From: Mayamaea pseudoterrestris
Taxonomy: Eukaryota; Bacillariophyta; Bacillariophyceae; Sellaphorales; Sellaphoraceae
NCBI GenBank assembly: GCA_027923505.1
Contig: BROI01000029.1
Span: forward strand, 62,001 to 126,000
Direction of reading: 5' to 3'
Length of the DNA stretch: 64,000 nt
In this document: positions 52,201 to 62,440 of the stretch, one piece after another
Layout of the letters: every line of letters starts with the position of its first letter
How positions within the stretch are numbered: the first letter of the stretch is position 1
Position numbers and translations under genes: made by a program
Notes under the pieces: model-generated
The model's input: only the letters and a program-made list of their open reading frames with translations
Told to the model about the DNA's origin: nothing
Database searches by the model: none

Positions 52201-54317
52201 TGGTGCCAACATCCTTATTCAGGCTGCGCTACAAGATGGTATGTCTGGCTGGTGTCTCAGGGGATGGCAATGTATTTGGTGACAACTTGTCACCAGTCTC
52301 AGCCCGCAGATGCCATGACATTCAAACGCCCCTACAGCAAGCCCTGTAGGTGCCCAAAATACACCAGAATGGTGCCAACATCATTATTCAGGCTGCGCTA
52401 CAAAATGGTAGGCTTGGCTGGTGTCTCCGGGGATGGCAATGTATTTGGTGACAACTTGTCACCAGTCTCAGCCTGCTGATGCCGTGACATTCAAACACAC
52501 CTACAGCAAGCCCTGTAGGTGCCCAAATTACACCAGCATGGTGCCAACATCATTTTTCAGGCTGCGCTACAAGGTGGTAGGCTTGGCTGGTGTCTCAGGG
52601 GATGGCAATGTATTTGGTGACAATTTGTCACCAGTCTCAGCCCACAGATGCCGTGACATTCAAACGCCCCTACAGCAAGATCTGTAGGTGCCCAAAATAC
52701 ACCAGATTGGTGTCAACATCATTATTCAGGCTGCGCTACAAGATGGTAGGCTTGGCTGATGTCTCCGGGGATGGCAATGTATTTGGTGACAACTTGTCAC
52801 CAGTCTCAGCCCACTGATGCCATGGCATTCAAACGCCCCTACATCGGGCCCTGTAGGTGCCCAAAATACACCAGAATGGTGCCAAAATCATTTTTCAGGC
52901 TGCGCTACAAGATGGTATGCTTGGCTGGTGTCTCCGGGGATGGCAATGTATTTGGTGACAACTTGTCACCAGTCGCAGCCCACTGATGCCATGACATTCA
53001 AACGCCCCTACATTGGGCCCTGTAGGTGCCCAAAATACACCAGAATGGTGCCAAAATCATTTTTCAGGCTGCGCTACAAGATGGTATGCTTGGCTGGTGT
53101 CTCCGGGGATGGCAATGTATTTGGTGACAACTTGTCACCAGTCTCAGCCTGCAGATGCCATGACATTCAGACACACCTACAGCATGCCCGGTAGGTGCCC
53201 AAACTACACCAGAATGGTGCCAACATCCTTATTCAGGCTGCGCTACAAGATGGTATGTCTGGCTGGTGTCTCAGGGGATGGCAATGTATTTGGTGACAAC
53301 TTGTCACCAGTCTCAGCCCGCAGATGCCATGACATTCAAACGCCCATACAGCAAGCCCTGTAGGTGCCCAAAATACACCAGAATGGTGCCAACATCATTA
53401 TTCAGGCTGCGCTACAAAATGGTAGGCTTGGGTGGTGTCTCCGGGGATGGCAATGTATTTGGTGACAACTTGTCACCAGTCTCAGCCTGCTGATGCCGTG
53501 ACATTCAAACACACCTACAGCAAGCCCTGTAGGTGCCCAAATTACACCAGCATGGTGCCAACATCATTTTTCAGGCTGCGCTACAAGGTGGTAGGCTTGG
53601 CTGGTGTCTCAGGGGATGGCAATGTATTTGGTGACAATTTGTCACCAGTCTCAGCCCACAGATGCCGTGACATTCAAACGCCCCTACAGCAAGATCTGTA
53701 GGTGCCCAAAATACACCAGATTGGTGTCAACATCATTATTCAGGCTGCGCTACAAGATGGTAGGCTTGGCTGGTGTCTCAGGAGATGGCAATGTATTTGG
53801 TGACAACTTGTCACCAGTCTCAGCCCAGAGATGCCGTGACATTCAAACGCCCCTACATCGGGCCCTGTAGGTGCCCAAAATACACCAGAATGTTGCCAAC
53901 ATCATTTTTCAGGCTGCGCTACAAGATGGTAGGCTTGGCTGGTGTCTCCGGGGATGGCAATGTATTTGGTGACAACTTGTCACCAGTCTCAGCCCGCTGA
54001 TGCCGTGACATTCAAATGCCCCTATAGCAAGCCCTGTAGGTGTCCAAATTACACCAGAATGGTGCCAACATCATTATTCAAACTGCGCGACAAGATGGTA
54101 GGCTTGGCTGGTGTCTCCGGGGATGGCAATGTATTTGGTGACAACTTGTCACCAGTCTCAGCCCACTGATGCCGTGACATTCAAACGCCCCTATAGCAAG
54201 CCCTGTAGGTGTCCCAAATACACCAGAATGGTGCCAACATCATTGTTCAGGCTGCGCTACAAGAAAAACTGCCTGGCTGGTCCCTTAGTAGACTGCAATG
54301 TGATTGGTGACAGCTAA
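49250..54317 (+). repeat. Satellite A, forward block: about 30 tandem 169-bp units
   Basis: Head-to-tail units, exactly 169 bp apart from about 50,080 onward, judged from the dyad at 50,588, 50,757, 50,926 and so on. Most units carry the 19-bp perfect dyad TGGTGACAACTTGTCACCA, then about 50 bp later CCTACAG-6-CTGTAGG, then CACCA-GAA-TGGTG. The left edge (49,264, 49,415, 49,579) and right edge (about 54,300) hold the most divergent units, as expected for unequal-crossover arrays. About 845 bp (51,912-52,756) recurs almost unchanged at 52,926-53,770, six units downstream. Each unit leaves an open frame of 75-88 codons crossing the unit border; I treat these as by-products because 169 is not a multiple of three and nothing resembles a known protein. 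Confidence 0.95.
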
Positions 54318-57055
54318 CTGGCATGTATAAAGGATGCAGGATGTGCTATCCATTCAATGGTATACCTTCAAACCCTCCAGTAAAATGACTGGTGTTGGGT
54401 TCAGCCATGGTTTCAGCTATTCAAATACAAACACACTCAATAGCCAGAGCCATGAGCCAGCCTGCTTCAATATGAGTCTTTGCGATTGCTAGGCATGGCT
54501 TAAAGATCCAGGATGTGCAACCCATTAACCCTTTACCTTCAAACCCTCCAGTAGAATGACCTGGGTTTGGTTCATCAATGGTTTCAGCTATTCAAATACA
54601 AACACACTCAATAGCTATAGCCATGAGCCAGCCAGTTTTAATCTGAGTCTTGGTGGTTGCAAGGAATGGATTATGGATGTAGGATGTGCAATCCGTTCAA
54701 TGGTTTACCTTCACACCCTCCAGTAAAATGACTGGGGTTGGGTGGGGTTTGGTGGTGTCTGGCAGGCACATGGGTTTCAGCTATTCAAACACACTCAATA
54801 GCCATAGCCATGGGCCATCCAGCTTCAATATGAGGCTCTGCGGTTGCTAGGAATGCTTAAAGGATGCAGGATGTGCAATTCATTCAATGGTATACCTACA
54901 ACTCCTCCAGGAAAATGACCGGGGCTGGGTTCGGCATGGGTCCAACTACTCAATTATAAACAAACTCAATAGCCATAGGCATGTGCCAGCCAGCTTCAAT
55001 CTGAGTCTCTGCGGTTGCTAGGCATGCATAAAGGATGCAGGATGTGCAATCCATTCAATGGTATACCTTCAAACCCTCCAGTAAAATGACCGGGGTTGGG
55101 TTCAGCCATGTTTTCAGCTATTCAAATACAAACACACTCAATAGCCATAGCCATAGCCATGAGCCAGCCTGCTTCAATATGAGTCTCTGCGATTGCTAGG
55201 CATGGATTAAAGATCCAGGATGTGCAATCCATTCAACCGTATACCTTGAAACCCTCCAGTAAAATGACTGGGGTTGGGTTCAGCCATGGTTTCAGCTATT
55301 CAAATACAAACACACTCAATAGCCACAGCATGAGCCAGCCAGCTTCAATATGAGTCTCTGCGGTCGCTAGGCATGCATAAAGGATGTAGGCTGTGCAATC
55401 TATTCAATGGTTTACCTTCACACCCTCCAGTAAAATGACCGGGGTTGGGTGGGGTTTGGTGGTGGCTAGCAGGCACCTTGGTTTCAGCTATTCAATCACA
55501 CTCAATAGCCATAGCCATGGGCCATCCAGCTTCAATATGAGTCTCTGCGGTTGCTAGGCATGCATAAAGGATGCAGGATATGCAATCCATTCAATGGTAT
55601 ACCTACAACTCCTCCAGTAAAATGACCGGGGTGGGGTTTGGCATGGGTCCAGCTACTCAAATATAAACACACTCAATAGCCATAGGCATGTGCCAGCCAG
55701 CTTCAATCTGAGTCTCTGCGGTTGCTAGGCATGTATAAAGGATGCAGGATGTGCAATCCATTCAATGGTATACCTTTAAACCCTCCAGTAAAATGACCTG
55801 GGTTGGATTCAGCCAAGGTTGCAGCTATTCAAATACAAACACACTCAATAGCCATAGCCATGAGCCAGCCTGCTTCAATATGAGTCTCTGCGGTTGCTAG
55901 GCATGGATTAAAGATCCAGGATGTGCAATCCATTCAACCGTATACCTTCAAACCCTCCAGTAAAATGACTGGGGTTGGGTTCAGCCATGGTTTCAGCGAT
56001 TCAAATACAAACACACTCAGTAGCCATAGCCATGAGCCAGCCAGCTTCAATCTGAGTCTTTGCAGATGCCAGGCATGGATTATGGATGTAGGATGTGCAA
56101 TCCGTTCAATGGTTTACCTTCACACCCTTTAGTAAAATGACCGGGGTTGGGTGGGGTTTGGTGGTGTCTGGCATGCACATGGGTTTCAGCTATATAAACA
56201 CACTCAATAGCCAAAGACATGGGCCATCCAGCTTCAATATGAGGCTCTGCGGCTGCTAGGAATGCTTAAAGGATGCAGGATGTGCAATCCATTCAATGGT
56301 ATACCAACAACTCCTCCAGGAAAATGACCGGGGTTGGGTTTAGCATGGGTCCAGCTAATCAACTATAAACACACTCAATAGACAAAGGCATGTGCCATCC
56401 AGCTTCAATCTGAGTTTCTGCGGTTGCTAGGCATGTATAAAGGATGCAGGATGTGCAATCCATTCAATGGTATACCTTCTAACCCTCCAGTAAAATGACC
56501 GGGGTTGGGTTCATTCATGGGTCCAGCTACTCAAATACAAACACACTCAAAAGCCATAGCCATTAGCCAGCCTGCTTCAATATGAGTCTCTGCGATTGCT
56601 AGGCATGGATTATGGATGTAGAATGTGCAATCCATTCAATGGTTTACCTTCACAATCTATAGTAAAATGACCGGGGTTGGGTGGGGTTTGGTGGTGTCTG
56701 CCAGGCACATGGGTTTCAGCTATTCAAACACACTCAATAGCCATATCCATGGGCCATTCAGCTTCAATATGAGTCACTGTGGTCGCTAGGCATGGATTAT
56801 AGATCCAGGATGTGCAATCCATTCAATGGTATTCCTTCAAACCCTCCAGTAAAATGAATGGGGTTGGGTTCAGCCATGGTTTCAGCTATTCAAATACAAA
56901 CACACTTGATAGCCATAGCCATGAACCAGCCAGCTTCAATAAGAGTCTCTGTGGTTCCAAGGCATGGATTATGGATGTAGGATGTGCAATCCATTTAATG
57001 TTATACCTTCAAACCCTCCAGATATTGACCTGGGTTGGGTTCAGCAATGGTTTCA
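54318..57055 (+). repeat. Satellite B: about 16 units of about 170-190 bp
   Basis: A different satellite inserted between two forward blocks of satellite A. Units are marked by CCTCCAGTAAAATGAC near 54,381, 54,551, 54,723, 54,911, 55,081, 55,259 and onward. Each has AGCCATAGCCATGAGCCAGC and a short dyad, CCATTCAATGG. Every fourth unit replaces part of its left half with a G-rich tract (GGTTGGGTGGGG and neighbours) starting near 54,734, 55,441 and 56,143, about 705 bp apart; another follows at 56,673, only 530 bp (three units) later. B is more divergent between copies than A. There is no relation to A apart from being similar in length. Confidence 0.9.
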
Positions 57056-57876
57056 GCTACACCCCTATAGCAAGCCCTGTAGGTGTCCAAAATACACCAG
57101 AATGGTGCCAACATCATTATCCAAGCTGCGCAACAATATGGTAGGCTTGGCTGGTGTCTCACGGGATGGCAATGTATTTGGTGACAACTTGTCACCAGTT
57201 TCAGCCCGCTGATGCCATACACTCAGACACACCTACATCAGGCCCGGTAGGTGCCCAAATTACACCAGAATATTGCCAACCTCATTATTCCGGCTGCGCT
57301 ACAAAATGGTAGGCTTGCCTGTTGTCTCCGTGGATGGCAATGTATTTGGTGACAACTTGTCACCAGTCTCAGCCCACAGATGCCGTGACATTCAAACGCC
57401 CCTACATCAGGCCCTGTAGGTGCCCAAATTACACCAGAATGGTGCCAACATCTCTTTTTAGGCTGTGCTACAAAATGGTAGGCTTGCCTGGTGTCTCCGG
57501 GGATGGCAATGTATCTGATGACAACTTGTCACCAGTCTCAGCCCGCAGATGCCGTGACATTCAAACGCCCCTACATCAGGCCATGTGGGTTTCCAAATTA
57601 CACCAAAATTGTGTCATCATCATTATTCAGGCTGCGCTACAAGATGGTAGGCTTGGCTGGTGTCTCAGGGAATGGCAATGTATTTGGTGACAACTTGTCA
57701 CCAGTCTCAGCCTGCTGATGCCGTGACATTCAAACGCCCCTACATCAGGCCCTGTAGGTGTCCAAATTACACCAGAATGGTGCCAACATCATTATTATTT
57801 AGGCTGCGCTACAAGATGGTAGGCTTGGCTGGTGTCTCCGGGGATGGCAATGTATTTGGTGACAACTTGTCACCAT
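57056..57876 (+). repeat. Satellite A, second forward block: five units
   Basis: Begins abruptly in mid-unit after satellite B (at about 57,056) and continues in the same orientation as the first block. Dyads are near 57,179, 57,348, 57,517, 57,686 and 57,858. It ends at the orientation switch at 57,876. Confidence 0.9.
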
Positions 57877-57895
57877 TTGGGCACCTACAGGGTTT
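57858..57895. other. Orientation switch of satellite A beside a dyad
   Basis: The forward unit ends on a complete dyad, TGGTGACAACTTGTCACCA (57,858-57,876). The next bases, TTTGGGCACCTACAGGG, belong to the reverse-complement unit. So the inversion breakpoint falls at, or within a base or two of, the edge of the dyad. Confidence 0.85.
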
Positions 57896-60800
57896 GCTGT
57901 AGGGGTGTTTGAATGTCATGGCATCAGCGGGCTGAGACTGGTGACAAGTTGTCACCAATTACATTGCCATCCCCTGAGACACCAGCCAAGCATACCATTT
58001 TGTAGCGCAGCCTGAATAATGATGTTGGCATCATTCTAGTGTAATTTGGGCACCTACAGGGCCTGATGTAGGGGCGTTTGAATGTCACGGCTTCAGTGGG
58101 CTGAGACTGGTGACAAGTTGTCACCAAATATATTGCCATCCCCAAAGGCACCAGCCAAGCCTACCATCTTGTTGCGCAGCCTGAACAATGATGTTGGCAC
58201 CATTCTGGTGTATTTTGGGCACCTACAGGGCTTGCTTTAGGGGGCGTTTGAATGTCACGGCATCAGCGGGCTGAGACTGGTGACAAGTTGCCACCAAATA
58301 CATTGCCATCCCCTGAGACACCTGCCAAGCCTACCATCTTGTTGCGCAGCCTGAATAATGATGTTGGCACCATTCTGGTGTATTTTGGGCACCTACAGGG
58401 CTTGCTGTAGGGGCATTTGAATGTCATGGCATCAGCGGGCTGAGACTGGTGACAATTTGTCACCAAATACATTGCCATCCCCTGAGACACCAGCCAAGCC
58501 TACCATCTGGTTGCGCAGCCTGAATAATGATGTTGGCACCATTCTGGTGTATTTTGGGCACCTACATGGCTTGCTGTAGGGGCGTTTGAATGTCACGACT
58601 TCTGCGGGCTGAGACTGGTGACAAGTTGTCACCAAATACATTGCCATCCCCTTAGACACCAGCCAAGCCTACCATCTTGTAGCGCAGCCTGAATAATGAT
58701 GTTTGCAGCATTCTGGTGTATTTTGGGCACCTACAGGGCTTGCTGTAGGGGCGTTTGAATGTCACGGCATCTGCGGGCTGAGACTGGTGACAAGTTGTCA
58801 CCAAATACATTGCCAACCCATGAGACACCAGCCAAGCCTACCATCTTGTTGCGCAGCCTGATTAATGATGTTGGCAGCATTCTGGTGTATTTTGGGCACC
58901 TACAGGGCTTGCTGTAGTGGCGTTTGAATGTCACGGCATCTGCAGGCTGAGACTGGTGACAGGTTGTCACCAAATACATTGCCATCCCCTGAGACACCCA
59001 CCAAGCCTACCATCTTGTCGCGCAGCCTGAATAATGATGTTGGCAGCATTCTGGTGTTTTTTGGGCACCTACAGGGCTTGCTGTAGGGGTGTTTGAATGT
59101 CACGGCATCTGCGGGCTGAGACTGGTGACAAGTTGTCACCAAATACATTGCCATCCCCGGAGACACCATCCAAGCCTACCATCTTGTAGCGCAGCCTGAA
59201 AAATGATGTTGGCAGCATTCTGGTGTAATTTGGGTGTATACAGGGCATGTTATAGGGGCAATTATACGTCACAGCATCTGCAGGCTGAGACTGGTGACAA
59301 GTTGTCACCAAATACATTGCCATCGCCAGTGACACCAGCCAAGTCTACCATCTTGTAGCGCAGCCTGAAAAATGATGTTGGCACCATTCTGGTGTAATTT
59401 GGACACCTACAGGGCTTGCTATAGGGGTGTTTGAATGTCATGGCATCGACGGCTGAGACTGGTGACAGGTTGTCACCAAATACATTGCCATCCCCTGAGA
59501 CACCCACCAAGCCTACCATCTTGTCGCGCAGCCTGAATAATGATGTTGGCAGCATTCTGGTGTTTTTTGGGCACCTACAGGGCTTGCTGTAGGGGCGTTT
59601 GAATGTCACGGCATCTGCGGGCTGAGACTGGTGACAAGTTGTCACCAAATACATTGCCATCCCCGGAGACACCATCCAAGCCTACCATCTTGTAGCGCAG
59701 CCTGAATAATGATGTTGGCAGCATTCTGGTGTATTTTGGGCACCTACAGGGCTTGCTGTAGGGGCGTTTGAATGTCACGGCATCTGCGGGCTGAGACTGG
59801 TGACAAGTTGTCACCAAATACATTGCCACCCCAAGAGACACCAGCCAAGCCTACCATCTTGTTGCGCAGCCTGAATAATGATGTTGTCACCATTCTGGTG
59901 TAATTTGGACACCTACAGGGCTTGCTGTAGGGGCGTTTGAATGTCCCGGCATCTGCGGCCTGAGACTGGTGACAAGTTGTCACCAAATACATTGCCATCC
60001 CCTGAGACACCAGCCAAGCCTACCATCTTGTAGAGCAGCCTAATTAAGGATGTTGGCACCCTACAGGGCTTGCTATAGTGGCGTTTGAATGTCACGGCAT
60101 CTGTGGGCTGAGACTGGTGACAAGTTGTCACCAAATACATTGCCATCCCCTGAGACACCAGCCAAGCCTACCATCTGGTTGCGCAGCCTGCATAATGATG
60201 TTGGCACCATTCTGGTGTATTTTGGGCACCTACAGGGCTTGCTGTAGGGGCGTTTGAATGTCACGGCATCTGCAGGCTGAGACTGGTGACAGGTTGTCAC
60301 CAAATACATTGCCATCCCCTGAGACACCCACCAAGCCTACCATCTTGTCGCGCAGCCTGAATAATGATGTTGGCAGCATTCTGGTGTATTTTGGGCACCT
60401 ACAGGGCTTGCTATAGGGGCGTTTGAATGTCACGGCATCAGCGGGCTGAGACTGGTGACAAGTTGTCACCAAATACATTGCCATCCCCGGAGACACCAGC
60501 CAAGCCTACCATCTTGTAGCGCAGCCTGAAAAATGATGTTGGCAACATTCTGGTGTATTTTGGACACCTACAGGGCCTGATGTAGGGGCGTTTGAATGTC
60601 CCGGCATCCGCGGGCTGAGGCTGGTGAGAAGTTGTCACCAAATACATTGCCATCCCCTGAGACACCAGCCAAGCCTACCATCTTGTAGAGCAGCCTGATT
60701 AATGATGTTGGCACCCTACAGGGCTTGCTGTAGGGGCGTTTGAATGTCACGGCATCTGCGGGCTGAGACTGGTGACAAGTTGTCACCAAATACATTGCCA

Positions 60801-62108
60801 TCCCCTGAGACACCAGCCAAGCCTACCATCTTGTAGCGCAGCCTGAATAATGATGTTGTCACTATTCTGGTGTATTTTGGGCACCTACATGGCTTGCTGT
60901 AGGGGCGTTTGAATGTCACGACTTCTGCAGGCTGCGACTGGTGACAAGTTGTCACCAAATACATTGCCATCCCCTGAGACACCCACCAAGCCTACCATCT
61001 TGTCGCGCAGCCTGAATAATGATGTTGGCAGCATTCTGGTGTATTTTGGGCACCTACAGGGCTTGCTGTAGGGGCGTTTGAATGTCACGGCATCTGCGGG
61101 CTGAGACTGGTGACAAGTTGTCACCAAATACATTGCCATCCCCTGAGACACCAGCCAAGCCTACCATCTTGTAGCGCAGCCTGAATAATGATGTTGGCAC
61201 CATTCTGGTGTATTTTGGGCACCTACATGGCTTGCTGTAGGGGCGTTTGAATGTCACGGCATCTGCGGGCTGAGACTGGTGACAAATTGTCACCAAATAC
61301 ATTGCCATCCCCTTAGACACCTGCCAAGCCTACCATCTTGTTGCGCAGCCTGAATAATGATGTTGTCACCATTCTGGTGTAATTTGGACACCTACAGGGC
61401 TTGCTGTAGGGGCGTTTGAATGTCCCGGCATCTGCGGCCTGAGACTGGTGACAAGTTGTCACCAAATACATTGCCATCCCCTGAGACACCAGCCAAGCCT
61501 ACCATCTTGTAGAGCAGCCTGATTAATGATGTTGGCACCATTCTGGTGTATTTGGGGCACCTACAGGGCCTGATGTAGGGGCGTTTGAATGTCATGGCAT
61601 CAGTGGGCTGCGACTGGTGACAAGTTGTCACCAAATACATTGCCATCCCCGGAGACACCAGCCAAGCATACCATCTGGTTGCGCAGCCTGCATAATGATG
61701 TTGGCACCATTCTGGTGTATTTTGGGCACCTACAGGGCCCGATGTAGGGGCGTTTGAATGTCATGGCATCAGTGGGCTGAGACTGGTGACAAGTTGTCAC
61801 CAAATACATTGCCATCCCCGGAGACACCAGCCAAGCCTACCATCTTGTAGCGCAGCCGGAACAATGATGTTGGCACCATTCTGGTGTATTTGGGACACCT
61901 ACAGGGCTTGCTACAGGGGCGTTTGAATGTCACGGCATCTGTGGGCTGAGACTGGTGACAAGTTGTCACCAAATACATTGCCATCTCCTGAGACACCAGC
62001 CAAGCCTACCATCTGGTAGCACCGCCTAAATAACGATGTTGGCACCATTCTGGTGTATTTGGGACACCTACAGGGCTTGCTGTAGGGGCGTTTGAATGTC
62101 ACGGCATC
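57877..62108 (-). repeat. Satellite A, inverted block: about 25 units
   Basis: Same 169-bp family on the opposite strand, dyad positions about 169 bp apart from 57,939 to 61,953. Two units (near 60,054 and 60,714) are 148 bp long and share the same 21-bp deletion between CACC microhomologies. Both also share a GTAGAGCAGCCT variant with the full-length unit near 61,510. That indicates local copying of units. The block is cut at 62,108 by a retrotransposon; whether it continues beyond is outside the window. Confidence 0.95.
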
Positions 62109-62440
62109 TGTAACACCGTTGACGATTTCGCAGTCAACGTCTTACCTCCAAAAAGCTCCGATACAGGGTCCTTGGCCACGGTCTGTACAGCTCTTGATGG
62201 AGATGGCTCGTCGAATAGTCTTGCGCTCGCCACTACACGAATACGACTGCACTCTCGTCGCAAACTAGTAGTTCTATATTGTGAGCTTATCGCTACATCG
62301 CTACATCGACCACTCGGAAGATCATCCGATCAATCCGTTTCTTTCAATCACATTACATCAGTCGTAACTGGTCGTTCCATTCATACAACGCATCCACACG
62401 ACGGTTGCGCACTTTCTTCATTCACATGTCACATACGACA
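62109..62440 (-). repeat. Probable 3' LTR of the copia element (about 332 bp)
   Basis: The segment is bounded by TGT at 62,109 and ACA at 62,440, the short inverted ends usual for LTRs, and lies directly between the coding part and satellite sequence. The other LTR is outside the window, so the limits are provisional. Confidence 0.45.

Noticed and set aside
49408-54317. Chains of 75-88-codon open frames in satellite A, also in the inverted block
   Set aside because: They recur at the 169-bp period in rotating frames, cross unit borders, and resemble no protein. A repeat unit lacking stops in one register explains them.
57858-57895. Replication origin or telomere end at the satellite inversion
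   Set aside because: No telomeric repeat and nothing origin-specific; only the orientation change is supported.
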